In this document: positions 8,180 to 16,863 of the stretch, piece by piece | Layout of the letters: every line of letters begins with the position of its first letter | Position numbering within the stretch: the stretch's first letter is position 1 | NCBI RefSeq assembly: GCF_050632745.1 | Contig: NZ_JBODSD010000002.1 | Span: forward strand, 1-64,000 | Length of the DNA stretch: 64,000 nucleotides | Reading direction: 5' to 3' | Source: Mumia sp050632745 | GTDB lineage: Bacteria; Actinomycetota; Actinomycetes; Propionibacteriales; Nocardioidaceae | Position numbers and translations under genes: made by a program | The notes under the pieces: generated by a model | Seen by the model: the letters and a program-made list of their open reading frames with translations, nothing else | Database searches by the model: none | Told to the model about the DNA's origin: nothing

Positions 8180-8998
8180 TCACGACCAGGGCGTCACCGG
8201 ACGTTCCTGCGGCACGCCGTCGACGACGCGGTCGACCCGCTCGTCGAAGAACGCCACCATCCCTTTCACGGGGACCGCGTCGTGGCGCGGGTCGGGGTAC
8301 GACCACGCGATGTTGCGGTGCTTCGCGCCGTCCGCCTCGTACGACCAGTACGACGCCGTGCCCTTGTACGCGCACACCGAGGTCTTGTCGGTCGGCACCA
8401 GCAGGTCACGGCGCACGTCGTCCCACGGCAGGTAGTAGCGGACCGGCAGCCAGGTCTCGAGCAGCATGACGGGCCGCCGGCTGTCGGCGACCACCCTCCC
8501 GTCGATCGCGATCTCGACGTGGCGGCCGCTCTGCAGGCAGTCGATCCGCGAGAACGGGTCGTGCGGGTGCCCGACCATCTCCTGGTCCTCCTCGAGCCAC
8601 GCGTCGAAGGCGTCCCAGTCGAGCACGACGTAGCCGTGGAGAGCCGGGTCGTCGGGCGCGAACGCAGCGCCCCTGAGGACCCCGCTCTCGATCCGCAGGT
8701 CCAGCGGTGTGCCGTCGGCGGTGTGGACGCCGAAGCCCGAGCTCGGATCGAGGACGGGCCCGCCGCCCGCGTCGATCCGGACGGCGTGCTCCTCGCCCTG
8801 CCCGGCCGTCGAGTCGCCTGGCTCTGCCGCGACGTGCTCGATCGGCACGGCGTACGACGGGACGACCCGCCGCGGCTCCCACACGAGCAGCGCCGCCGTG
8901 CTGTCGACGACCGCCGACCCACCGACCAGGGCACGGACGCGTTGCGGCACGGGGTGGGCCCTGAGGTCCGTCATGGTTCCGGTGATCGCCTCGCGCAT
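8180..8998 (-). CDS. Tandem DUF427 domain protein
   Basis: Two DUF427 repeats can be seen: the first begins near ALVGGSAVVDSTAALLVWE and the second near IDGRVVADSRRPVMLLETW, closing with DKTSVCAYKGTASYWSY. DUF427 is a small beta fold of unknown function widespread in actinobacteria; several members are linked by context to redox or cell-wall genes, but none of that context is present here. The start is uncertain: ATG 8998 has GGAGG about 12 bases upstream, ATG 9010 has that GGAGG directly abutting, and ATG 8974 begins at the usual MTDLR. Length is 272 residues from 8998. Confidence 0.85.
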   Translation of the reverse strand: MREAITGTMTDLRAHPVPQRVRALVGGSAVVDSTAALLVWEPRRVVPSYAVPIEHVAAEPGDSTAGQGEEHAVRIDAGGGPVLDPSSGFGVHTADGTPLDLRIESGVLRGAAFAPDDPALHGYVVLDWDAFDAWLEEDQEMVGHPHDPFSRIDCLQSGRHVEIAIDGRVVADSRRPVMLLETWLPVRYYLPWDDVRRDLLVPTDKTSVCAYKGTASYWSYEADGAKHRNIAWSYPDPRHDAVPVKGMVAFFDERVDRVVDGVPQERPVTPWS

Positions 8999-9079
8999 CC
9001 AGGTGGCCATCCTCCAGTGTGCGCCCGCGACGGCTCCGGCGGCAGCCGTGACGTGCGCGACGCAGGTACGGTAGAGGTG

Positions 9080-9556
9080 ATGAGCACCTTCTCGGGACGT
9101 TCTCCTCGTCGTGCTGCCCTCGTCGCGGGCAGCACGTTGTCCGTCGTTCTCGCGCTCACCGCCTGCTCCGGCGGGGGAGACGAGCCGGAGCCCGGACCGA
9201 CGACGCCGACCGCCCCGTCGCTGAGCAGCCTCGGTGAGCTCCGCGGGCTCACGATGATCGACACGTCCTGGGAGGCCTTCCGTACGGCGAAGGTCACCGC
9301 GGTCACCGGCCGGCCGGACGCGCGGGCCGTCGACGTCACGTACGAGGCCACCGATGCGACGTGCGAGGCGCTGGCAGGGTTCGCCGAGCGCCGGACCGAG
9401 GACCAGGTCCAGGTGACGATCGTGATCGGGCACGAGGACGACTGCGAGCCCGGCGCACCGGTCACCGCCCGGACCTCCGTGCCGCTGACCGAGCCGCTCG
9501 GGACGGCCGAGCCGGTGGCGTCACGGTTCTCCGCGGAGTCGATCGAGATCGGCTGA
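9080..9556 (+). CDS. Small secreted lipoprotein, unknown function
   Basis: The 158-residue product starts with an Arg-rich n-region, a hydrophobic stretch and a lipobox LTAC at about residues 26-29, followed by a Gly/Pro/Thr linker (about 30-45). The mature domain holds two Cys (in ATCEALAG and EDDCEPG) that could form a disulphide. It is a predicted lipid-anchored surface protein. I do not recognise the domain. It diverges from the DUF427 gene and is convergent with hrpA. Confidence 0.78.
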   Translation: MSTFSGRSPRRAALVAGSTLSVVLALTACSGGGDEPEPGPTTPTAPSLSSLGELRGLTMIDTSWEAFRTAKVTAVTGRPDARAVDVTYEATDATCEALAGFAERRTEDQVQVTIVIGHEDDCEPGAPVTARTSVPLTEPLGTAEPVASRFSAESIEIG

Positions 9557-9590
9557 CGCGCCGCGACGGGCCGGACCGACCTGGGCCGCC

Positions 9591-12500
9591 TCAGCCGCCG
9601 AGCGCGTCGATCAGCTTCGTGACCCGCTTCGGCGAGACCGTCGCGGCCGTCCGCAGCCGCTGCGCGAAGAGGCTCACCCGCAGCTCCTCCAGCGCCCACC
9701 GGGCAGCCGCGACCGCGTCGGACTGGCGCTCGATGTCGGGCAGCCCCTCCACGACCTGGTAGAAGCGTGCCTCGAGGTCCTGCACCGTGAGGCGCTTGTC
9801 CTCCTCGGAGCGGTCGTCGGCGTGCTGGAGCCGGTACGAGGCAGCACGCACGTAGCGCGGGACGTGGCGCAGCTGCTCGAGCCCGGTCTCCGGGACGAAC
9901 CCGTCGTAGACCAGCCACGACAGCTGCACCTCGACGTCGCGCACGATCTCCGGCTTCGCCGCGCGGTAGCGGTCGAGGTCGGACCGGAGGGTGCCCAGGT
10001 CGGCGACCACCCGCTCGACCTCCTTCGCCACGGCGGACGTCTGGGCGTACAGCTCGGCGCGCACCTGCTCGCGCAGGAGCCCGAACGCCTCGCCGTCCCG
10101 GACGACCGCGCGGCCGGTCACCGCGTCGATGCCGGCGAGGACGCAGTCGGCCATCAGCAGCGACGTGCTGCGGTACGGCGCGCCGGCGAGGACGAGCAGC
10201 GTCCGGGTGCCGAGGTCCTTCGCGACCTGCGCGGCGGGGGAGGGGACGTTGAGCGCCAGCAGGCGGCGTACGCCCTGCCGCATCGCGATCTCGGCGTGCA
10301 GCGGGGACGCGAAGACGCGGAGGTCGACGTGCGTGCCACGGTCGACGAGCGCCGGATAGGCGGTCACCTCGTGCCCGCGGCTCGTCGACGTCACCTCGGC
10401 GGGGATCGTGCCGAGGTCCCACTGCAGGACACCGTCTCGCTCGATGCTGCTGGACGCGGCGGCGATGGTCCGGCCGAGACGCGGACGCAGCTCGGCGCGC
10501 AGCGCGTCGAGGTCCTTCCCACGGGCGATCTCCGTGTCCCCGTCGAGGACGCGGAAGGTCACGCGGAGGTGCCGCGGCAGCGCTCCGAGGTCGAACGTCT
10601 CCGGCTTGACCAGGTCTCCGGTCAGCGTCCGGATGCCGGTCGACATCGCCTCAGCGACGGGGCGCGAGGTGTCGAGGGGGAGCGCGAGGAGGCGACGCGC
10701 CACGTCGGGCGCTGGCACCAGCTGCCGCCGAACCTGCTTCGGCAGCCCCCGCAGCAGCGCCGTCACGAGCTCCTGCCGGTAGCCGGGGACGCCCCAGAGG
10801 AAGGCGGTCTCGTCGAGGTCGGGCAGCAGCTCCAGCGGGACGTCGACGGTGACCCCGTCCACGTCGCTCTCCGGCTCGAACGCGTACGACAGCGGGAGGT
10901 CGATCCCGGCCGACTCCCAGGTCGTCGGGTACGCCTCCAGCGCCACGTCGCCGGCGTCGTCGCGCACCAGGTCCTCGGGTGTCAGGTCGAGGAGGTCGGG
11001 CTTGCGCCGTCGCGCCTTCTGCCACCAGGTGTCGAAGTGGCGCACCGAGACGACGTCGGGGCCGACCCGGTCGTCGTAGAACGCGAACAGCGTCTCGTCG
11101 TCGACGCGGATGTCACGACGGCGTACGCGGTCCTCCAGGCCCTCGATCTCCGCGATGACCTCGGCGTTGTGCGTCCAGAACGCGTGGTGCGTGCTCCACT
11201 CGCCCTGCACCAGCGCGTGCCGGATGAACAGCTCGCGCGCGATCTCGCGGTCGACCCGGCCGTACGACACGAGCCGGTCCGCGACGACCGGCACGCCGTA
11301 CAGCGTCACGCGCTCGTGCGCCATCACGGCGCCGCGGCGGCGTGACCAGTGCGGCTCGGAGTAGGTGCGCTTGAGCAGGTGCGCGGCCTCCTGCTCGATC
11401 CACGCCGGCTCGACCTTGGCGGCGGTGCGCGCCCACAGCCGCGAGGTCTCGACCAGCTCGGCGGCCACGACCCACTGCGGCGGCTTCTTCGCGAGTCCGG
11501 ACCCCGGGAAGATCGCGAACCGCCCGTTGCGGGCGCCGAGGTAGTCGCGGGTGTCGCCCTCGCGGAGCCCGATGTGCGACAGCAGGCCCGCCAGGGCTGC
11601 CTGGTGGATGCGGTCGGGGTCGGCCGGCGTGCTGTTGAGGTCCAGCCCGAGGCCCTTGCACTGGTCGCGCAGCATCGCGTGAACGTCCTGCCACTCGCGG
11701 ATGCGCAGGAAGTGCAGGTACTCGTCGCGGACCATCCGCCGGAAGGCGTTGCCGGACAGCTCGCGGCGCTGCTCGCGCAGGTAGTTCCAGAGGTTCAGGT
11801 AGGCGAGGAAGTCCGACGTCGGGTCGGTGAACCGCGCGTGCTTCGCGTCCGCCTGCTGCTGGGCCTCGAGCGGGCGCTCGCGCGGGTCCTGGATCGAGAG
11901 CGCCGAGACGATCACGAGCATCTCGCGGAGCACGCCGTACGACGACGCGGCGACCAGCATGCGCGCGAGCCGCGGGTCGAGCGGGAAGGCCGCGACCTGG
12001 CGCCCGACGGCGGTCAACGAGCTGCGCATGCCCTTGGCGCCCTCGCTCAGCGCGCCGAGCTCCTCGAGGAGGCCGACGCCGTCGCGCACCGCCCGCTGGT
12101 CCGGCGGGTCGAGGAACGGGAAGTCCTCCACGGGTCCGAGGTCCAGGGACGCCATCTGCAGGAGCACCGACGCGAGGTTGGTGCGCAGGATCTCGGGGTC
12201 GGTGAACTCCGGGCGGGAGTCGTAGTCCTCCTCGGAGTACAGCCGGATGCAGATGCCGTCGGACGTGCGGCCCGAACGGCCCGAGCGCTGGTTGGCGCTC
12301 GCCTGCGAGACGGGCTCGATCGGCAGCCGCTGGACCTTGAGGCGCTGGCTGTAGCGCGAGATGCGGGCCGTCCCCGGGTCGACGACGTACTTGATGCCGG
12401 GCACGGTCAGCGACGTCTCGGCGACGTTGGTCGCGAGCACGATGCGCCGACCCGTGTGGGGCTCGAACACCTTGTGCTGCTCGGCCGCGGACAGCCGGCC

Positions 12501-13460
12501 GTACAGGGGGAGGATCTCGGTACGGCGGAGCTTGCGATCGCGCAGCATGTCTGCCGTGTCGCGGATCTCCCGCTCGCCGGAGAGGAAGACGAGCACGTCC
12601 CCTTCGGACTCCCGCCCGAGCTCGTCCACGGCGTCGCCGATCGCCCCGAGGACGTCGCCGTCCTCACGGTCGGTGAGCGGGCGGTAGCGGACCTCGACGG
12701 GGTACGTCCGGCCGCTGACCTCGATGATCGGTGCCGCGGTGCCATCGGCTGACGAGAAGTGCGCGGCGAAGCGCTCGGGGTCGATGGTCGCGGACGTGAT
12801 GACGATCTTGAGGTCGGGGCGGCGGGGGAGGAGTCGCCGCAGGTAGCCGAGGAGGAAGTCGATGGTCAGGGACCGCTCGTGCGCCTCGTCGACGACGATC
12901 GTGTCGTAGCGCAGGAGGAGCGGGTCGTCGTGGATCTCCGCGAGCAGCACGCCGTCGGTCATCACCCGCACCAGCGTGTCCGGGCCGGACCGGTCGTCGA
13001 AGCGGACGGCATAGCCGACGGTCTCGCCGAGCGTCGTCCTGGTCTCCTCCGCGATGCGGGCTGCGACGCTGCGGGCGGCGATCCTGCGCGGCTGCGTGTG
13101 CGCGATCGTGCCCCGGACACCGCGGCCGAGACCGAGGAGGATCTTGGGGAGCTGCGTGGTCTTGCCGGACCCTGTCTCGCCGGCCACCACGACCACCTGG
13201 TGCTCGGCGATGGCGGCGGCGATGTCGTCGCGCCGCTCGGTGACGGGCAGCTCCGGCGGGTACTCGAGGGCGGGCACCGACGCCGTACGACGCGCCACCC
13301 GGCGCTCGGCGGCGGCGACCTCCTTCTCGAGCTCGGCGAGCTCGTGGGCGCGCCGACCGGCGTCGCGCTGGGAGGAGGCGCGGTCGAGCCGGCGTCGCAG
13401 CCGGCGCTCGTCGCGCAGCGTCACCTCGCGCAGCCGCGTCCGCAGCTCGCCGACGGTCAT
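9591..13460 (-). CDS. hrpA: ATP-dependent RNA helicase HrpA
   Basis: This 1289-residue DEAH-box helicase matches the usual HrpA length. After an Arg-rich N-terminal coil there are Walker A GETGSGKTT (94-102), HTQPRRIAA (motif Ia), DEAH (191-194), ITSATID, and QRSGRSGR (motif VI, about 390). The second half holds the HA2/OB region and the long DUF3418-type C-terminal domain found in HrpA but not in HrpB. In E. coli HrpA rescues stalled ribosomes and processes some mRNAs. It reads toward the lipoprotein gene and begins 24 bases after the CPBP gene stop, so the two may share a transcript. Confidence 0.96.
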   Translation of the reverse strand: MTVGELRTRLREVTLRDERRLRRRLDRASSQRDAGRRAHELAELEKEVAAAERRVARRTASVPALEYPPELPVTERRDDIAAAIAEHQVVVVAGETGSGKTTQLPKILLGLGRGVRGTIAHTQPRRIAARSVAARIAEETRTTLGETVGYAVRFDDRSGPDTLVRVMTDGVLLAEIHDDPLLLRYDTIVVDEAHERSLTIDFLLGYLRRLLPRRPDLKIVITSATIDPERFAAHFSSADGTAAPIIEVSGRTYPVEVRYRPLTDREDGDVLGAIGDAVDELGRESEGDVLVFLSGEREIRDTADMLRDRKLRRTEILPLYGRLSAAEQHKVFEPHTGRRIVLATNVAETSLTVPGIKYVVDPGTARISRYSQRLKVQRLPIEPVSQASANQRSGRSGRTSDGICIRLYSEEDYDSRPEFTDPEILRTNLASVLLQMASLDLGPVEDFPFLDPPDQRAVRDGVGLLEELGALSEGAKGMRSSLTAVGRQVAAFPLDPRLARMLVAASSYGVLREMLVIVSALSIQDPRERPLEAQQQADAKHARFTDPTSDFLAYLNLWNYLREQRRELSGNAFRRMVRDEYLHFLRIREWQDVHAMLRDQCKGLGLDLNSTPADPDRIHQAALAGLLSHIGLREGDTRDYLGARNGRFAIFPGSGLAKKPPQWVVAAELVETSRLWARTAAKVEPAWIEQEAAHLLKRTYSEPHWSRRRGAVMAHERVTLYGVPVVADRLVSYGRVDREIARELFIRHALVQGEWSTHHAFWTHNAEVIAEIEGLEDRVRRRDIRVDDETLFAFYDDRVGPDVVSVRHFDTWWQKARRRKPDLLDLTPEDLVRDDAGDVALEAYPTTWESAGIDLPLSYAFEPESDVDGVTVDVPLELLPDLDETAFLWGVPGYRQELVTALLRGLPKQVRRQLVPAPDVARRLLALPLDTSRPVAEAMSTGIRTLTGDLVKPETFDLGALPRHLRVTFRVLDGDTEIARGKDLDALRAELRPRLGRTIAAASSSIERDGVLQWDLGTIPAEVTSTSRGHEVTAYPALVDRGTHVDLRVFASPLHAEIAMRQGVRRLLALNVPSPAAQVAKDLGTRTLLVLAGAPYRSTSLLMADCVLAGIDAVTGRAVVRDGEAFGLLREQVRAELYAQTSAVAKEVERVVADLGTLRSDLDRYRAAKPEIVRDVEVQLSWLVYDGFVPETGLEQLRHVPRYVRAASYRLQHADDRSEEDKRLTVQDLEARFYQVVEGLPDIERQSDAVAAARWALEELRVSLFAQRLRTAATVSPKRVTKLIDALGG

Positions 13461-13484
13461 CCGAGAACCCCTAGGACTGTGCCA

Positions 13485-14279
13485 TCACGGCAGGTTGAGT
13501 GCGTCCTTGAGCAGGGCGTAGCCGACGAACGCGACGATGTCGAGGATCGCGTGGGCGATCACCAGCGGCACGATGCGCCCTGTCCGCTGGTACCAGTACC
13601 CGAACACGATACCCATCACCGCGTTGCCGATCGCCGGCCCGATCCCCTGGTAGAGGTGGTACGACGCGCGCAGCGTCGCGCTGGCCGCGAGCACCCACCA
13701 GCGGCTCCACCCGAGCTGGGTCAGCCGCCACATCAGGTAGCCGACGACGATGACCTCCTCGAGCACCGAGTTCATCAGCGCCGACAGGACGAGGACGGGG
13801 ACGCGCCACCAGTGGTCGTCCAGCGCGCTCGGCACGATCGTCGCCGTGATCCCGAGCGCGCGACCGGCGAAGTAGAGGCCGAGCCCGGGGAGCCCGATGA
13901 GCGCGGCGAGACCCACGCCCCAGCCGGCGTCGCTCGCCGCGGAGCCTCGCCCGATGCCGAGCACGCGGCGCGGGGCGTCGCCGGAGCGGACGAGCAGGTA
14001 CAGCACGAGCGCGACGGGCATCAGCGCGAAGCCGATGCCGAGGAGCTGGTAGGTGAGATCGAGCCAGGCGCGGTCGCTCCGGGACGCGTTGAGCGTCGCC
14101 GTCTGGTCCGCGAGCGGGCCGCGGGTGAGCTTCGCGATCAGCGACACCGTGGCGTACACGCCCGACTGCAGCAGCGAGATCAGCAGGACGATCCAGACCT
14201 CGGTGCCCAGGAGCCTGCGCTGGGGAGCCGCCACCGCGGCCGGCGCGGGGACGAGAGGACCGGGGAAGGTCAGCGTCAC
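13485..14279 (-). CDS. CPBP family intramembrane metalloprotease
   Basis: This 264-residue membrane protein has about seven or eight hydrophobic segments. It carries the CPBP (Abi/CAAX protease) motifs: EEVIVVGYLMWRL, with the paired Glu and a Tyr in place of the usual Arg, then a His-containing segment (SYHLYQGIGPAIGN) and VIAHAILD. Family members include Rce1-type prenyl proteases and self-immunity proteins of bacteriocin systems. It starts at a GTG five bases after the stop of the metallopeptidase gene, so the two are likely co-expressed. Substrate is unknown. Confidence 0.88.
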   Translation of the reverse strand: MTLTFPGPLVPAPAAVAAPQRRLLGTEVWIVLLISLLQSGVYATVSLIAKLTRGPLADQTATLNASRSDRAWLDLTYQLLGIGFALMPVALVLYLLVRSGDAPRRVLGIGRGSAASDAGWGVGLAALIGLPGLGLYFAGRALGITATIVPSALDDHWWRVPVLVLSALMNSVLEEVIVVGYLMWRLTQLGWSRWWVLAASATLRASYHLYQGIGPAIGNAVMGIVFGYWYQRTGRIVPLVIAHAILDIVAFVGYALLKDALNLP

Positions 14280-14283
14280 GGCG

Positions 14284-15183
14284 TCACAGCTGACGGGCGG
14301 AGAGCGTGTCGCAGGCGTTGAGGTTGCCCTCCTCGTAGCCGGTCATGAACCAGCGCTGGCGCTGCTCGGCCGAGCCGTGCGTCCAGCTCTCGGGGTTGAC
14401 GCGGCCGGTCGCGGACTCCTGGATCCGGTCGTCGCCCACCGCGGCGGCGGCCGAGAGCGCGGACTGGATGTCCGCCTCGGTGAGCGGCTGGATGAGCGTC
14501 GTGCCGTCGGCGTCCTCGGTGGTCGAGGCGTGGTTGGCCCAGACGCCGGCGAGGCAGTCTGCCATCAGCTCGACCCGGACGGCGCCGGACTCCGCGCCCT
14601 GCGGGTCCTGCTGGGCGTACTTGAGGACGCCCAGCAGGTTTTGGACGTGGTGGCCGTACTCGTGCGCGACGACGTACATCTGCGCAAGGGCGCCGTCGTC
14701 CGCTCCGAAGCGCGACGTGAGCTCGTCGAAGAACGACGCGTCGATGTAGACCTGCTCGTCGGTCGGGCAGTAGAACGGGCCGACGGCGTTGCTCGCCGTG
14801 CCGCACGCCGACTGCGTCTGGCCGGAGTAGAGGACCGTGTAGGCGTCGCGGTACTGCCGGTTCGCGTCGGCGGGGAGGGCGTCGCGCCAGTAGTCCTGGA
14901 CGGAGTTGACGGTGCCGATCACCCGGCAGGTCACGTCGCGGTTGGCGTCGGCGCCGGTCTGGCACTGGGCGAAGTCCGCCTCGGAGCCGCCGGACTGCTG
15001 CACCTGCGAGGTGTCGAAGGCGCTGGACGAGCCGCCGGTGTCGAACGGGTTGACGCCGAGGAACATCGCGACGAGGAGCAGGATGATCGATCCGGCGCCA
15101 CCGCCGAGCAGGACGCCGCCACGGCTCGAGCCGCCGCTGCGGACCTGGCTGGTGTCGAGGTCGGCGCCTTCGTTGAACGTCAT
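14284..15183 (-). CDS. Membrane-anchored neutral zinc metallopeptidase (YpfJ family)
   Basis: This 299-residue protein has one membrane helix at about 28-44 (GAGSIILLLVAMFLGVNPF) and an extracellular catalytic domain with the zinc motif HEYGHH, a third ligand region VELMADCLAGVW, and conserved cysteines (FAQCQ, VTCRV, ACGTAS, YCPTDE, NACDTL). This is the putative neutral zinc metallopeptidase family (YpfJ). It heads a two-gene unit with the CPBP protease, which places two membrane proteases together. Physiological substrate is not known for the family. Confidence 0.92.
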   Translation of the reverse strand: MTFNEGADLDTSQVRSGGSSRGGVLLGGGAGSIILLLVAMFLGVNPFDTGGSSSAFDTSQVQQSGGSEADFAQCQTGADANRDVTCRVIGTVNSVQDYWRDALPADANRQYRDAYTVLYSGQTQSACGTASNAVGPFYCPTDEQVYIDASFFDELTSRFGADDGALAQMYVVAHEYGHHVQNLLGVLKYAQQDPQGAESGAVRVELMADCLAGVWANHASTTEDADGTTLIQPLTEADIQSALSAAAAVGDDRIQESATGRVNPESWTHGSAEQRQRWFMTGYEEGNLNACDTLSARQL

Positions 15184-15233
15184 GCTCGGAGTCTAGGGCG
15201 ATCGCCCCCCGCTGTCGGGCGAGCGTGGGCACC

Positions 15234-15545
15234 TCATGCCAGGCGCACCAACGCGGCCGTGAGCGCCGCGATCAGGACCACGAGGACGAGCGGCGCCCGG
15301 GCGATCGCGGCGAGTGCTCCCGCGGCGACGCCGACGGGCCGCGCGGCGTCGGCGGCCTCCGTCCCGTCGTACAGCGTGGTCGTTAGCGCCACCGCGACGA
15401 GGAGCACGGCGACGGCGCGGTCCACCGCACGCTCGGCCTCCTCGCCGAAGGGCATCCGTGCGCCGGCCACCAGGCCGCCGAACCGCAGCGCGTACGTCCC
15501 GAGGGCGAGCACCGCGACGGCGACCGCGAACGACCCGGTGCTCAC
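15234..15545 (-). CDS. azlD: AzlD-type branched-chain amino acid transport subunit
   Basis: This 103-residue protein has three or four hydrophobic helices, beginning with the AzlD-typical VLALGTYALRFGGL. AzlD pairs with AzlC to export branched-chain amino acids or analogues. Its GTG start overlaps the azlC stop by 4 bases (GTGA), giving translational coupling. It is the last gene of the unit. Confidence 0.88.
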   Translation of the reverse strand: MSTGSFAVAVAVLALGTYALRFGGLVAGARMPFGEEAERAVDRAVAVLLVAVALTTTLYDGTEAADAARPVGVAAGALAAIARAPLVLVVLIAALTAALVRLA

Positions 15546-16219
15546 CGTCGCCACCCTCTCGCAAGCGGCGGGGCGAGAAGGCCGACCAGCGCGAGGGCAG
15601 GCGCGAGCCCCTGAGGGACGTACGGCGTGACGGCGACCGCGACGCCCCCACCGACGAGCGCGGCGACGAGGGTGGCGCGCTCGCGCAGCGACGACAGGAC
15701 CAGGGCGACGATCACGGCCGGGAACACGGCGTCGAGTCCCCACGCCTGGGGGTCGGGGACGACCTGCCCGACCCCGGCGCCGACGACCGCACCGAGAGGC
15801 CAGGCGATCGCGAGGCCGATGCCGCAGATCCAGAACGCCCGCCGAGCGGCGTACGGCGTGGGCTGGGCGGTCGCGAGAGCCGCCGTCTCGTCGTTCACCA
15901 TGTGGGCACCGACGACCCGCTGGGGTGCGGAGCGCAGGAGCGGGCTCAGGGCCATGCCGTACGCGGTGGTGCGGAGGTTCACGAGGAGCCCGGCCACGGC
16001 GGCGACCACCGGGGCGGCGCCGGCCGAGACCAGTCCGACGAACAGCAGCTCCGAGGATGCACCGAACACGAGCGCCGCCAGGGCCACGACCTGCCAGAGG
16101 GGGAAGCCGGAGCCGGTCGCGGTGGCACCGTACGCGATGCCGACCAGGGCCACGGTCACGCAGATCGGCAGCACATCGCGTACGACGAGCCGATCGGGTG
16201 TTCGCCAGAACGAACGCAT
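15542..16219 (-). CDS. azlC: AzlC-type branched-chain amino acid permease
   Basis: This 225-residue integral membrane protein has seven or so hydrophobic segments and the AzlC marks IAYGATATGSGFPLWQ, FGASSELLFVGL and LVNLRTTAYGMAL. It is the large subunit of the AzlCD exporter. ATG 16219 is preferred; an upstream extension would run into the divergent regulator. Only about 18 bases separate this start from that of the XRE-cupin gene, so both promoters must lie partly inside the coding sequence of the opposite gene. Confidence 0.9.
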   Translation of the reverse strand: MRSFWRTPDRLVVRDVLPICVTVALVGIAYGATATGSGFPLWQVVALAALVFGASSELLFVGLVSAGAAPVVAAVAGLLVNLRTTAYGMALSPLLRSAPQRVVGAHMVNDETAALATAQPTPYAARRAFWICGIGLAIAWPLGAVVGAGVGQVVPDPQAWGLDAVFPAVIVALVLSSLRERATLVAALVGGGVAVAVTPYVPQGLAPALALVGLLAPPLARGWRR

Positions 16220-16238
16220 GTCTCTACCATGGAACCTA
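16200..16238. promoter_or_regulatory. Compact divergent control region of azlC and the XRE-cupin gene
   Basis: GTTCG-N6-CGAAC at 16200-16215 is an inverted repeat inside the first codons of azlC and a candidate operator. On the + strand TACCAT (16225-16230) stands seven bases before ATG 16238, the spacing expected for a leaderless mRNA. On the - strand TAGGTT (16238-16233) can serve azlC with a very short leader. The assignments are by eye. Confidence 0.45.
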
Positions 16239-16834
16239 TGGACGTCGATCGTCAAGCCGAACACTCGGTCCCGCCTGCCGAACGCGAGACGGACCTACGC
16301 GCGCTCGTTGCCCGCGCCCTGCGCCGCGAGCGCGCCGCAGCCGGGGTCAGCCTCTCCAAGCTCGCCCAGCAGGCCGGCGTGGCCAAGTCGACGCTCTCGC
16401 AGCTCGAGGCCGGCGCCGCGAACCCGAGCGTCGAGACGATCTGGGCGCTCAGCACCGCCCTCGGCATCCCGTTCTCCCGGCTGGTGGACCCGGAGGCGTC
16501 GCGCGTGGAGGTGGTCCGCGCGGGCGAGGGGACGCGCGTGGCCGCCGGGGAGGCCGCGTACGTCGCCACGCTGCTGTCGGCCTCCCCGCCGCACGCGCGC
16601 CGGGACCTCTACCTGATCACCGCCGAGCCCGGGGCGCCGCGACGCTCCGACCCGCACCCGCGCGGCACGGTCGAGCACGTCGTGATCAGCACCGGCCGCG
16701 CGCTCGTCGGGCCGTCCGAGGAGCCGGTCGAGCTCGGCCCGGGTGACTACATGACCTATCCCGGCGACGCGCCGCACGTCTTCGAGGCACTCGAGGTGGG
16801 GACGACCGCCGTCAGCATCTCCGAGCAACGGTGA
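16238..16834 (+). CDS. XRE family regulator with C-terminal cupin domain
   Basis: The 198-residue protein has an HTH_3 domain at about 20-75 (VSLSKLAQQAGVAKSTLSQL, then NPSVETIWALSTALGIPFS) and a small cupin near 110-195 (VEHVVISTGRALVG, LGPGDYMTYPGDAPHVFEA). This is the SutR/PuuR-like architecture in which the cupin senses a ligand. Its place divergent from azlCD strongly suggests it controls amino-acid export, a common pairing. A start at ATG 16229 is possible, but 16238 fits a leaderless transcript better. Confidence 0.92.
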   Translation: MDVDRQAEHSVPPAERETDLRALVARALRRERAAAGVSLSKLAQQAGVAKSTLSQLEAGAANPSVETIWALSTALGIPFSRLVDPEASRVEVVRAGEGTRVAAGEAAYVATLLSASPPHARRDLYLITAEPGAPRRSDPHPRGTVEHVVISTGRALVGPSEEPVELGPGDYMTYPGDAPHVFEALEVGTTAVSISEQR

Positions 16835-16863
16835 GCGTGGGGTCGTCCCGATAGCCTGCACGC

